42,841 nt of DNA from NCBI GenBank assembly GCA_964611185.1, contig CAZSXE010000019.1:1-42841 (forward strand), in the 5' to 3' direction. The notes beneath the pieces were generated by a model. That model made no database searches. It had not been told where the DNA came from and saw only the letters and a program-made list of their open reading frames with translations. Every line of letters starts with the position of its first letter. Position 1 is the stretch's first letter. The position numbers and the translations under genes are program-made. Below, one piece after another: positions 32,824-42,752 of the stretch. Source of the stretch: CAAGNP01 sp964611185 (GTDB lineage Bacteria > Bacteroidota > Bacteroidia > Bacteroidales > UBA932).

Positions 32824-35800
32824 ATGATGAAAAAACTGCTGAGTACTGTTGTCCTATTACTTTGTGTTACATTCGCTTTTGCGCAAGGCACTTTTAAAGT
32901 AAAGGGTAACATTAAAAATGAAACCGGCGAGGGCGCAATAGGCGCTTATATCGTGGTCAAAGGTACTACTATCGGGACAAGTGCCGATCTTGACGGTAAT
33001 TTCGAGATAGTCGCTGCCCAAGGTGATGTCTTGGAAATCTCTCTGATTGGATATAAAAATCAGGAAATTACAGTCTCCGGAGATCAGATAAACACTATTC
33101 TTGAGGTGGACTCCGAACTTCTTGAGGAGGTCGTGGTCATAGGTTACGGAACACAAAAGAAACAAGATGTTTCGGGATCTGTAGCATCTATTAACAGCAA
33201 AAAAATCGAGAACATTTCAGTATCGGATGCCTCTTCCGCCCTTCAGGGACTTGCACCCGGTCTGTCGGTAAACTATGGTTCGGGTGCCCCGGGTTCCGAG
33301 CCCACTTTAATGGTTCGCGGTGTGACCTCTTGGGGCTCAGACAACACCCCCCTTGTAATTATAGATGGTGTCCCCGGTTCTATGAAATATCTGAATCCGG
33401 AGGATATTGAATCTGTATCTGTTTTAAAAGATGCGGCTACTTCTGCTATTTACGGAGCGAGAGCAGCTGCCGGTGTTATATTGGTTCAGACCAAAAGAGG
33501 TAATAAATCTTCTGAGCCTAAAATCAGTATGTCGGCCTACTTCGGACTGGACGCTCTTCCCAAAAGGATGGAAGTTTGTAATTCGTCTGAATTTGTTAAA
33601 GTTAAGCAGTGGGCGCTTGAGAATGCAGGTATTGACAAAACGAGATGGCCTGCATATATTGAAGCATATAAAACGGATCCCACTCAATTTGCCGACACTG
33701 ATTGGCAAAATGAGTACTATCAGATGGGAATGACTCAAAAATACGATTTGGGCTATACAGCCGGAACTGAAAATGTAAATGTTTCATTTTCAGGATATTA
33801 TTCCAACACGAAAGGGATTGCGGTAGCTACAAGTTCTGAAAAATTCGGTTTCAGACTTAATTCAGATGTGAAGAGGGGTAAATGGAGAATGGGTGAATCT
33901 GTAAGCTACGGACACGATAATGTAATTCCCGTAGAGAGTTCAGGATTTGATGCTATGTATCAAGTAACAAATATAGAGCCCCTTGTTTTTGTTCGTGACG
34001 AAAAGAATGAAGGGGGATATGGAGGAGCGATAGCCGGTATGGGGATGTCGGATGCAGGAAACCCTGTTGCTTTTAATAATCTTATTGATACGAAGTATAA
34101 ATACGACAATATTGCAGCTTCTGCATATCTCTCATACGAACCTATTAAGGGGCTGATATTCAAATTCCAGGGTGGTGACAATATCACATTTTCACACTAC
34201 AAGAGTTTTACCCCTACTTATCAGATAGGTGCACTTAAATCAAATCCCACTGCTTCCTTAGATGAGAGCAGAGCGAGATACAATAAGTATCTTCTTGAAT
34301 TTACTGCCAATTATGATGTTACTGTTAAGGATAAGCATAATATCTCTGCTTTGCTGGGTGTATCTCAGGAGGAAACACAGAATTATGATTTAGGAGGCTT
34401 TGCCAAGAAGTTTGAAAATAACAATATGATCTATTTGGAGCACGGGCAGGAGGATTTTGCAGTTAGAGGAGGTCACTATAGATATGGACTTCGTTCGGCA
34501 TTCGGACGTTTCGGCTATAATTACGATAACAAATATATTGCGATGGTTTCGGTGCGTTATGACGGCTCTTCAAGATTTGCCGCAGGCAATAAATGGGGTT
34601 TCTTCCCCTCCGCCTCTTTTGCTTGGAACATAGCAAATGAGAATTTTTGGAAACCTGTAAAACACACAATGTCCACATTTAAACTTCGTTTGAGTTATGG
34701 TGCCCTTGGTAATCAAGGAATAGGTAACTACCAATACATCCCTAAGTTGTCTTCTGCCACAAATAATCTTAACTACCCTTTTGCAGGTGGTAGTAACATC
34801 AACCTCGGATATGCCATTACTTCGCTTCCATCTCTCAATATCAAATGGGAATCCACATACACTTCCAACATCGGACTTGATCTGGGCTTCTTTGATAACA
34901 AACTACAGATTGCGGCAGATGGTTATATAAAGAAAACGAAAGATATGCTCTCTGAAAAAGAGATAAGCAGCTGTACAGGTTACTCTTCAATGATTGTTAA
35001 TGATGGCGAGCTTAAAACCACCGGTTTTGAAATACAGATTGAATATCACGGCTCGGCAGCAGCTAACGACTTTATCTACGACCTCGATCTTAACTTGTCG
35101 CATTATAAAAGCGTTTTGACTTCTATGTCCAATCCTGACTATATGTATGAATATGGCCCTGCACGCACTTATGTAGGGGGTGAAATAGGTGAGTTTTGGG
35201 TTTATAAAACCGATGGACTCTTTCAGAGTGAACAGGAAGTGACAGATTGGAATACCGCACACGGTTATATGGATGACACAGGTACATGGAACAAACTTCA
35301 GCCGAGTGCCAAAGCGGGAGATGTTCGTTTTGTGGATCAAAATAATGACGGTATTCTTGATACTGATGATAAGGTAAATGTAGGAAGCGGTAATCCTAAA
35401 TTGATTCTCGGCTTTAATGTCTATCTTCGCTATCGTGCATTCGACCTCTCAGCCAATTTATACGGAAACTTCGGTGTGAAAAGGTATAATTATACCAAAT
35501 ATCAGCTTCAGAGGATGGATCAGGTGTTTAATTACGGAAAAGATGCTCTCAATTCGTGGAGACCTGATAATACGGATACAGATGTTCCTCGCGCAGTATT
35601 TGGAGATCCTAACGGCAATGGAAGGATTTCTGACAGATTTGTGGAAAACGGAGGCTTTCTGACACTTAACAATATCCAGATAGGATACAATCTTCCTGAA
35701 AAAGTGTGCAAAAAAGGGAAAATTAACAATTTCAGAGTCTATCTCGCAGCTAACAGACTTTTCACTATCACTAACTACTCAGGTTACGATGCCACTACCG

Positions 35801-35886
35801 GTTCTACCAACGGACAGATGGGTGTGGATTATGGCGGATACCCTCTTTATCGTACATATATGTTAGGTATAAAATTCGGATTCTAA
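32824..35886 (+). CDS. SusC/RagA-family TonB-dependent outer-membrane transporter
   Basis: 1020 residues. Signal peptide (about 1-20, ending FAQG), then a carboxypeptidase-D-like regulatory domain (about 22-95, 'VKGTTIGTSADLDGNFEI'). Next comes the TonB-box-like 'EEVVVIGYGTQKKQDVSGSV' (about 100-119), the plug with 'LVIIDGVPG' and 'YGARAAAGVILVQTKRG', and a 22-strand barrel ending 'YMLGIKFGF'. It imports oligosaccharides with energy from TonB, with SusD as the lid. The gene is first of the operon susC-susD-GH2-GH63. The cargo can only be guessed from the enzymes (beta-galactoside / alpha-glucoside). Confidence 0.95.
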   Translation: MMKKLLSTVVLLLCVTFAFAQGTFKVKGNIKNETGEGAIGAYIVVKGTTIGTSADLDGNFEIVAAQGDVLEISLIGYKNQEITVSGDQINTILEVDSELLEEVVVIGYGTQKKQDVSGSVASINSKKIENISVSDASSALQGLAPGLSVNYGSGAPGSEPTLMVRGVTSWGSDNTPLVIIDGVPGSMKYLNPEDIESVSVLKDAATSAIYGARAAAGVILVQTKRGNKSSEPKISMSAYFGLDALPKRMEVCNSSEFVKVKQWALENAGIDKTRWPAYIEAYKTDPTQFADTDWQNEYYQMGMTQKYDLGYTAGTENVNVSFSGYYSNTKGIAVATSSEKFGFRLNSDVKRGKWRMGESVSYGHDNVIPVESSGFDAMYQVTNIEPLVFVRDEKNEGGYGGAIAGMGMSDAGNPVAFNNLIDTKYKYDNIAASAYLSYEPIKGLIFKFQGGDNITFSHYKSFTPTYQIGALKSNPTASLDESRARYNKYLLEFTANYDVTVKDKHNISALLGVSQEETQNYDLGGFAKKFENNNMIYLEHGQEDFAVRGGHYRYGLRSAFGRFGYNYDNKYIAMVSVRYDGSSRFAAGNKWGFFPSASFAWNIANENFWKPVKHTMSTFKLRLSYGALGNQGIGNYQYIPKLSSATNNLNYPFAGGSNINLGYAITSLPSLNIKWESTYTSNIGLDLGFFDNKLQIAADGYIKKTKDMLSEKEISSCTGYSSMIVNDGELKTTGFEIQIEYHGSAAANDFIYDLDLNLSHYKSVLTSMSNPDYMYEYGPARTYVGGEIGEFWVYKTDGLFQSEQEVTDWNTAHGYMDDTGTWNKLQPSAKAGDVRFVDQNNDGILDTDDKVNVGSGNPKLILGFNVYLRYRAFDLSANLYGNFGVKRYNYTKYQLQRMDQVFNYGKDALNSWRPDNTDTDVPRAVFGDPNGNGRISDRFVENGGFLTLNNIQIGYNLPEKVCKKGKINNFRVYLAANRLFTITNYSGYDATTGSTNGQMGVDYGGYPLYRTYMLGIKFGF

Positions 35887-35909
35887 TAATTCATATAAAA
35901 TTAAGAAAA

Positions 35910-37445
35910 ATGAAAAGAATTAAATATATAACCATTATAGCAATATTTCTTCCCATCTTAATACTTTCTTCATGCAAGGATTTTTTGGAAGAGAAAAGCA
36001 ATCCCGATTACCTTTCGCCTGATACTTTCTGGACAAGCGAAGAGGATATAACCAAGGGACTTACAGCCGTATATGCAGCTACTCAGCCTGCAAGATATTG
36101 GGGAGCGGCCTATGACAGATTTATAGTTACAGATAACTACAGGAGCGATGAACTCGATTATCGTCCCGATGTGACCGAATGGAATCAGATAGCTACATTT
36201 ACAAACGGACTTGGAAACTATGTGACCGAAGATGAGTGGACTATGTGTTACAGAGGTATAAGTTATGCCAACCAGTGCATAACCAACATTCCCAAAATCG
36301 AAGGGGTGGAAGAGGCTATTGTGAATAGATCTATGTCGGAGGCAAGATTTCTGAGAGCATATTTTTATATGAGACTTTTTATGAATTACGGTGAAAGACT
36401 TCCTCTATATACGAAACAGATAGAGGGAACTGACGAAGAGTTTTTCCCTCCTCAGTCTGAAGTGGGAGTAATAAAGAGTTTTATCGAAACAGAACTTACT
36501 GAGGTGCAAGCTGACGGGATGCTTCCGGATGCCGGTTTTTGGTCTGCCGACAATGCAGGTCGTGCCACAAAGTATGCAGCAGCAGGTATTCTCGCCAGAT
36601 ATTATATGTTTACGAACCAGCTTTCCAAGGCTAAGATAGAGCTTGAAAAGATCATAAATTCGGGAGCATACTCTCTTGTTGAGAATTACGGAGAGCTTTT
36701 CGACGGACTTCACAAAAATTCATCAGAATCCATATTTGAAATTCAATTCTGCGGAAACAGAGATGGTGGAAAACGCGAGCACAATCAGCTGGCAGAGCAC
36801 CTCTCCCCCGGAGATCTTGACGGCGGATACGAAGAGGCCTACCCTTCAAAGTGGCTTTTCGAAACGATGAAAAATGATCTTACAGTAGATGGAAAGTATA
36901 GCGAAAGGATGTATGGAACTATTCTGTTCAACGATCCAGGTACATCATATTTTCTTTTACCTAACGGAAATGATTGGGAAGAGTATCTTCCGGCAGAGGC
37001 TATATATTGGCATAAATACAACACTTGGGATGAATCACTCAGCTCGGAGTGGTGGTACAGCGCATTCAATATCTATGTCCTTCGTTATGCCGATGTTCTC
37101 CTGATGTATGCAGAATGTCTGAATGATGCGGGGCTGACTGATAAGGCCATCGATAATATAAATATCGTAAGGGATAGATCCAATCTTGTTCCTCTTGAAT
37201 ATGGGATGTCGAAAGATGCTGTTTTGAAACATCTTCAAAATGTGGAACGCCCTTGCGAATTGGCTCTTGAAGGGGTAAGATGGTATGATCTCATCAGATG
37301 GGGCAATGTGGCTGAAGCACTTCAATCGCATAATAAACCTCATTTTGAGAACTTCCAGGCATCAAAACACACCCTGTATCCCATTCCTCATAATGAGTTT
37401 CTTCTGAATCCCGATTGGGAGCAGAATCCTAATTTCCCCAAGTAA
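35910..37445 (+). CDS. SusD/RagB-family surface glycan-binding lipoprotein
   Basis: 511 residues with a lipobox LSSC (Cys22) and the family start 'CKDFLEEKSNPDYLSPDTFW'. The TPR-like helical core includes 'EARFLRAYFYMRLFMNYGERLPL', and the C-terminal part has 'DVLLMYAECLNDAG' and 'RPCELALEGVRWYDLIRWG', standard SusD segments, ending in the usual 'LYPIPHNEFLLNPDWEQNPNF'. It covers the SusC barrel and binds the glycan. It lies 23 bp after susC. No SusE/F-type binding protein follows. Confidence 0.95.
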   Translation: MKRIKYITIIAIFLPILILSSCKDFLEEKSNPDYLSPDTFWTSEEDITKGLTAVYAATQPARYWGAAYDRFIVTDNYRSDELDYRPDVTEWNQIATFTNGLGNYVTEDEWTMCYRGISYANQCITNIPKIEGVEEAIVNRSMSEARFLRAYFYMRLFMNYGERLPLYTKQIEGTDEEFFPPQSEVGVIKSFIETELTEVQADGMLPDAGFWSADNAGRATKYAAAGILARYYMFTNQLSKAKIELEKIINSGAYSLVENYGELFDGLHKNSSESIFEIQFCGNRDGGKREHNQLAEHLSPGDLDGGYEEAYPSKWLFETMKNDLTVDGKYSERMYGTILFNDPGTSYFLLPNGNDWEEYLPAEAIYWHKYNTWDESLSSEWWYSAFNIYVLRYADVLLMYAECLNDAGLTDKAIDNINIVRDRSNLVPLEYGMSKDAVLKHLQNVERPCELALEGVRWYDLIRWGNVAEALQSHNKPHFENFQASKHTLYPIPHNEFLLNPDWEQNPNFPK

Positions 37446-37478
37446 TAAGTATTATTAATCGCCAAACAGATAAAAAGT

Positions 37479-40400
37479 ATGAATTTCCGTATCATTATCT
37501 CGCTCTTTATGGCCTCGATCTCCTCGTTTTCTGCCTTGGGGCAATATAACGGAGCACCTGTAGAAAAAAAACCTGAACAGAAAGAGGTTGTAGTCAATGT
37601 TGAAAGAGAAAAATATCCCAAATCGGACAATGACTGGGAAAATTTCGATATTACCGGTATCAATACTCTTTCACCCGCCGCTTCTTTTATTTCTCTCCCT
37701 GAGCGAAAGGTATCTCTTAACGGAATTTGGAAGTTTAAATACTCTCCGAGAGTATCTGAACGTGACCTGAATTTCTATAAAGAGAGTGCCTTGACGGAGA
37801 AATGGGACGATATTCAGGTGCCCGGGAACTGGGAGTTACAGGGTTTCGGAGTCCCGTTCTATGTGGGAGCAGGGTACGGTTTTAGTCTTCCGAATCAGAA
37901 AATAGTTAAGAATCCACCGCTCATTCCACAGGAAAATTCTCCGGTGGGTTCTTATAAGAGAAAATTTGAAATCCCATCTTCTTGGAGGGGAAAACAGGTA
38001 GTTCTCCATTTCGGCTCGGTGGCTTCATCTTTTTATGTTTGGATAAACGGGAAGAAAGTAGGGTATTCGCAGGATTCAAAGACTCCTGCCGAGTTTGATA
38101 TTACAGACCTCGTCAGATATGGCCAAGAAAACGACATCGCTGTCGAGGTCTTTAAATTTTCCGATGGTTATTACCTTGAGGATCAGGATTTTTGGAGACT
38201 TGCAGGGATACAGAGAGATGTTTATGCATATTCCCGTCCGAAACTCCATATAAGAGATTTTGAAGTAGTTACAGACCTTGACAGGGAATATGTTGATGCT
38301 GATTTATGTGTTTTTGTGGAGATTGAAAACATCGGAGGGAAAAAGGGTTCAAAAGTGGAATTGGAGGTTTCTCTTTCAGACAATAAAGAAGAAATCGTCT
38401 ATAAAGAGAGGAAGAAATTCGACAGCGATTCGTCAATGGCAGTTTTTTCTAAACATATTGAAAAACCTTTGTTATGGAGTGCCGAGAAGCCCAATCTTTA
38501 TAATCTGAAATTAACTCTTATCACTAACGGGAAAGTCTCTGAAACAATCTCTTCGAGAATCGGTTTCAGAGAGTGCGAGGTAAAACACGCTCAGCTCCTT
38601 GTAAACGGGAAGCCTGTATATATCAAGGGGGTAAACAGACACGAACACGATCCCTACACGGGCCACTATGTAAGTAAAGAATCGATGTTGCAGGATATAA
38701 AGCTTATGAAAGAAAACAATATCAATTCTGTTCGCACCTCGCATTACCCCAATGATCCCCTTTGGTATGAGCTATGCGATGAATATGGTCTATATGTTGT
38801 GGATGAAGCCAATATTGAGAGCCACGGGATGGGTTACGAACCCGATAAAGCACTTGCCAATCAGATAGAGTGGCAGCATGCATTCATTGACAGGACACGA
38901 AAAATGTTTGAAAGGGATAAAAACCACCCTTCCATTATTATTTGGTCTTTGGGCAATGAATCTGGAGAGGGGGTAAATTTTGCCGCTACATATAAGTGGA
39001 TAAAAAGTAACGACAGGTCTGCCCGCCCTATTCACTCCGAAGATGGTATAAAAGGGCCATATACAGATATTTACTGCCCGATGTATAAAAAGTTGGATGT
39101 TCTGATTAATTGGGCTCTTTATATGCCTGACAAGCCACTCATCCTATGTGAATATGCTCATGCAATGGGTAACAGTGTGGGTAATTTTCAAGATTACTGG
39201 GATGTGATTTATACTTACCCATCGCTTCAGGGTGGGTTTATCTGGGACTGGGTAGATCAGGGGTTTGCTGCAAAAGATGAAAACGGAAGGTTTTATTGGG
39301 CTTACGGAGGGGATATGGCACCTTCGGGGACACCAAGCAGTGCCAATTTTTGTATGAACGGACTTATAGCGGCAGACAGATCTGCAAAACCTCACCTGCA
39401 CGAGGTAAAGAAAGTGTATCAAAATATTGATTTCGCTCTTTCAGATTACGGGTGTGGATTGGTAACTATTTCCAATAATTACATTTTCACAAACTTGAGC
39501 GATTTTTATTTTACATGGGTAGTGGAAGAAGATGGAGTAGCGATAGCTCGTGGAACCATTGAAGATGTAGGGCTTGAGCCTTGTCGGAGTGCTATTTTCA
39601 AAACATCTCTTCCGAAAATAGAAGTAAAACCCAATTCCGAGTACTTCGTCAATTTTTACGCATATCAGAAGGAGAGTGAAGGTCTCCTCGAAAAAGGGAC
39701 ACTTATTGCGAGAGAGCAGGTAGAACTTCCTTTTTTCGCTACCGCAATAAATACTCAGGCACGCGACTCGAATCTCCCAGCTCCGGAGGCTTCCTTGAGG
39801 GATAATCGCCTTACTTTCACCACTGAGAGTGGAAGCATCTCTTTCAACGAGAAAACCGGTGCCCTCTGCTCTTATATTGCCAAAGGCTCAGAAATGATTA
39901 AAGATGAGATGAATCTCAATTTTTGGCGCCCCTCTACCGACAATGACCTCGGAAGCGACCTTTCTCAAATATGCGAGCCGTGGAGAAATGCGGGAAGGGA
40001 TGCTTCATTTTCGGGGTGGGAATATGCTGCTATGGGCAATGAGTATGTTGTAACTTCCCGCTACACTCTGAGCGGGCAGCTCGATTCTTCGGAAGTAGTA
40101 GTTAAATATTGCGTTAGCGCAGATGGAGTAATTAAGGTAAATTCACATTTTATTCCAGCTTCGGATACACTCCCGCTGATGCCGAGATTCGGAGTGAGCG
40201 TTACCCTGATGAAAGAGTACGATAATGTGAAATGGTTCGGCAGAGGGCCTCACGAGAGCTATTGCGATAGAAAAACAAGTGCGTTTGTGGGTCTGTATTC
40301 GGGGAGGGTAAGGGAGCAGTATTTCCCTTATGACAGACCGCAGGAAAATGGAAATAAAACGGATGTGCGCTGGATGGAGCTCACTTCATTGGAGGGAATG

Positions 40401-40661
40401 GGGTTGAAAATAAGTGGAATGCCTTATATAAGTACGAGTGTTTATATGTTTCCTACGGAGGATCTCTCTGAAATAGATTCTCGAAAGCATCAGAGGCATA
40501 TCTGTGATATAGTAGAGAAGGATATGGTGAGATGGAATATTGATTTTAAGCAGATGGGTGTGGGGGGAGACAACAGCTGGGGGGCGTATCCTCATCAGCA
40601 GTATCTGATCCCTGCTCAAGAGATGGATTTTGATTTTACTATAAGTCCGGTTGTATATTGA
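37479..40661 (+). CDS. GH2 beta-galactosidase
   Basis: 1060 residues with a signal peptide (about 1-20), so it is exported, unlike E. coli LacZ. Sugar-binding domain (about 85-250), immunoglobulin-like domain, TIM barrel, second Ig-like domain and the Bgal_small_N domain ('FWRPSTDNDLGSDL') follow the LacZ order. The acid/base is E494 in WSLGNESGEG, and the nucleophile E558 in ILCEYAHAMGNS. 'RTSHYPNDPLWYELCDEYGLYV' is the GH2 signature. It removes terminal beta-galactose. It is 33 bp after susD in the PUL operon. Confidence 0.93.
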   Translation: MNFRIIISLFMASISSFSALGQYNGAPVEKKPEQKEVVVNVEREKYPKSDNDWENFDITGINTLSPAASFISLPERKVSLNGIWKFKYSPRVSERDLNFYKESALTEKWDDIQVPGNWELQGFGVPFYVGAGYGFSLPNQKIVKNPPLIPQENSPVGSYKRKFEIPSSWRGKQVVLHFGSVASSFYVWINGKKVGYSQDSKTPAEFDITDLVRYGQENDIAVEVFKFSDGYYLEDQDFWRLAGIQRDVYAYSRPKLHIRDFEVVTDLDREYVDADLCVFVEIENIGGKKGSKVELEVSLSDNKEEIVYKERKKFDSDSSMAVFSKHIEKPLLWSAEKPNLYNLKLTLITNGKVSETISSRIGFRECEVKHAQLLVNGKPVYIKGVNRHEHDPYTGHYVSKESMLQDIKLMKENNINSVRTSHYPNDPLWYELCDEYGLYVVDEANIESHGMGYEPDKALANQIEWQHAFIDRTRKMFERDKNHPSIIIWSLGNESGEGVNFAATYKWIKSNDRSARPIHSEDGIKGPYTDIYCPMYKKLDVLINWALYMPDKPLILCEYAHAMGNSVGNFQDYWDVIYTYPSLQGGFIWDWVDQGFAAKDENGRFYWAYGGDMAPSGTPSSANFCMNGLIAADRSAKPHLHEVKKVYQNIDFALSDYGCGLVTISNNYIFTNLSDFYFTWVVEEDGVAIARGTIEDVGLEPCRSAIFKTSLPKIEVKPNSEYFVNFYAYQKESEGLLEKGTLIAREQVELPFFATAINTQARDSNLPAPEASLRDNRLTFTTESGSISFNEKTGALCSYIAKGSEMIKDEMNLNFWRPSTDNDLGSDLSQICEPWRNAGRDASFSGWEYAAMGNEYVVTSRYTLSGQLDSSEVVVKYCVSADGVIKVNSHFIPASDTLPLMPRFGVSVTLMKEYDNVKWFGRGPHESYCDRKTSAFVGLYSGRVREQYFPYDRPQENGNKTDVRWMELTSLEGMGLKISGMPYISTSVYMFPTEDLSEIDSRKHQRHICDIVEKDMVRWNIDFKQMGVGGDNSWGAYPHQQYLIPAQEMDFDFTISPVVY

Positions 40662-40678
40662 TTTTATAATTTAATAAT

Positions 40679-42700
40679 ATGAAACAGATTAAGTTCTCTT
40701 TTTTATGGTTTATCGCGATAATTGCAGTAGTTTCTTGCGGAAAAAGTGGAGAAAAAATGGAAGTATCCGCTTTTGATTACGATAATATTTTAAATATCAG
40801 ATATACCCCTACGCAGGGCGTAAGGTGTCCGGGGTGGTTTAGCGATGCCGGCTCGTGGTATGGATTTACAATACCTGAACAGGAGAAATGGGTTAACGGA
40901 TTTTGCGGGCCATTCGATCTTGACGGATATAGCAGGAAATGGGTTTCGGATGCATTGGTAACAGTAGCGTTTGTCAAAGACGACCATTGTGCTTATACAC
41001 CGGTGGAGACACATTATTACCCGGGTGAAATACGGATTAATTCATCCTCGTCTTTTGGCCATATTTATCAGAAGCTCAGATATATAGACAAGAATCACGC
41101 TATTTTGTCGGTGGAGGAGAGTAGTAATGAATCTCTAAAGTTTTTCGGAAATGTTCTTGATATGGAACATACAAAAATAGATATTTCGGGGTGTGTGCTA
41201 AAGATAGAAAGGAGAGGGGAAAATGCGGAGGATATATTTCTTACTTTTCCCGAAAACACCGCTATTTTCCTTACACGGGATGGCAATAAAATCGATACTT
41301 CAAAGATGACATCGGGCGAAGTCGCTTCAGCTAACGGATATGTTGCATATTCCCCTAAGGGAGATAATTATAATATTATGATTTCTTTCGGCGATCTGGC
41401 CGGTCATAATGTGAATCCTGTCAATATTGAAAAAATGTGGGATGCTTCCATCGGGAGGTGGAACGGATATCTTTCAGAGGTCTTAAAGCCGGATATGCCC
41501 TACGAATACCACAGAGTGGCTGTAAAATCGGTTGTTACCCTTATCGGAAACTGGAAATCCGCGCGTGGTGCACTTCTGCATGATGGAGTGGTGCCAAGTC
41601 AGGGAGTGGGGTATTTTATGGGATTTTGGGGATGGGATTCGTGGAAACATGCTGCCGCATTGTCGATATTCGCTCCTGAGATAGCTAAGAATCAGGTGCG
41701 TGCCATGTTTGATTATCAGACACCCGAGGGGATGATTATAGACTGCATTTTTACCAATACTCGGGGAAATAATACGCGGGACAGCAAACCTCCTTTGGCA
41801 GGCTGGGCTATCTCTGAGATATACAGACATACTCAGGATAAAGATTTTGTCAAAGAGATGCTTCCCAAACTTATCAAGTATCATGAGTGGTGGTACAGAT
41901 ACAGAGATCATAATAGAAATGGAATATGCGAGTTCGGCTCTTGCGACGGCACTCTTGAAGCGGCTGCTTGGGAGAGTGGAATGGATAATGCGGTGCGTTT
42001 TGACAGTACCTCTATGGTTAGGAACAATATTGATTCTCAATATCCCATTGTCGAGGCGTGGAGTATGAATCAGGAATCTGTGGATCTCAATGCTTTTTTG
42101 GCTGCTGAAAGGGAGTATATCATAAATCTATCCTCTGAAGTGGGTTTTAACCTTAAATTTGATCTTCCGAATGAAGCGGCAAGCCTTACTAAAAATGATT
42201 ACGGGGCGCGGATAGCGGATTATTTCTTTCTATCGGATCCTGGATTTTTCTTTGATAGAAAATTTGATGGCACTTATGTAATGGATGAAGGTACGGAGGC
42301 GTGTATCCCTCTTTGGAGTGGAATAGCGAGTATAAAGCAGGCCGCGGCAGCTCATAAGATATTTACAGACACCACAAAATTTGCTACATTTATTCCATTT
42401 CCGACTGTAGCTGCCGACAATCCCTCGTTTACCCCCAATGGTTATTGGAGGGGACCGATCTGGCTTGATCAGGTTTATTTCGGAATCAAGGGGTTAAGGA
42501 ATTACGGATATACCGATGATGCGGATACATTCACTCGCAATGTGTTTGACAGACTTCAAGGGCTAAAGGAAGATGGAGCCATACATGAAAATTATGATAC
42601 ATATACAGGTAATAGATTGAAAGCGCCTCATTTTAGCTGGAGTGCTGCTTGTCTGCTGATGATGTATGAGGATTATGGAGAGAAATCGACGGAGAGTTAG
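40679..42700 (+). CDS. GH63-family alpha-glucosidase, lipoprotein
   Basis: 673 residues with a lipobox VVSC (Cys20). An N-terminal beta domain (about 30-270) precedes an (alpha/alpha)6 barrel. Segments 'GFWGWDSWKHAAALSIFAPE', 'RDSKPPLAGWAISEIY' and 'PKLIKYHEWWYRYRDHN' match the E. coli YgjK type of GH63. By analogy the general acid is D436 in WESGMDN and the base E637 in IHENYDTYTG. GH63 enzymes are inverting alpha-glucosidases; YgjK prefers alpha-1,3-glucobiose. It is about 100 residues shorter than YgjK. It lies 17 bp after the GH2 gene and is the last operon gene seen. Confidence 0.88.
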   Translation: MKQIKFSFLWFIAIIAVVSCGKSGEKMEVSAFDYDNILNIRYTPTQGVRCPGWFSDAGSWYGFTIPEQEKWVNGFCGPFDLDGYSRKWVSDALVTVAFVKDDHCAYTPVETHYYPGEIRINSSSSFGHIYQKLRYIDKNHAILSVEESSNESLKFFGNVLDMEHTKIDISGCVLKIERRGENAEDIFLTFPENTAIFLTRDGNKIDTSKMTSGEVASANGYVAYSPKGDNYNIMISFGDLAGHNVNPVNIEKMWDASIGRWNGYLSEVLKPDMPYEYHRVAVKSVVTLIGNWKSARGALLHDGVVPSQGVGYFMGFWGWDSWKHAAALSIFAPEIAKNQVRAMFDYQTPEGMIIDCIFTNTRGNNTRDSKPPLAGWAISEIYRHTQDKDFVKEMLPKLIKYHEWWYRYRDHNRNGICEFGSCDGTLEAAAWESGMDNAVRFDSTSMVRNNIDSQYPIVEAWSMNQESVDLNAFLAAEREYIINLSSEVGFNLKFDLPNEAASLTKNDYGARIADYFFLSDPGFFFDRKFDGTYVMDEGTEACIPLWSGIASIKQAAAAHKIFTDTTKFATFIPFPTVAADNPSFTPNGYWRGPIWLDQVYFGIKGLRNYGYTDDADTFTRNVFDRLQGLKEDGAIHENYDTYTGNRLKAPHFSWSAACLLMMYEDYGEKSTES

Positions 42701-42752
42701 GCGTTTGGGAGAAATGATATTCAATTCCGGCCGTAGATATATAGGCGTTTCG

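Noticed and set aside
41483..42040. Minus-strand open frame of 185 codons inside the GH63 gene
   Set aside because: It is antisense to the conserved catalytic barrel, has no motif and no promoter, and is best explained as a shadow of codon use.
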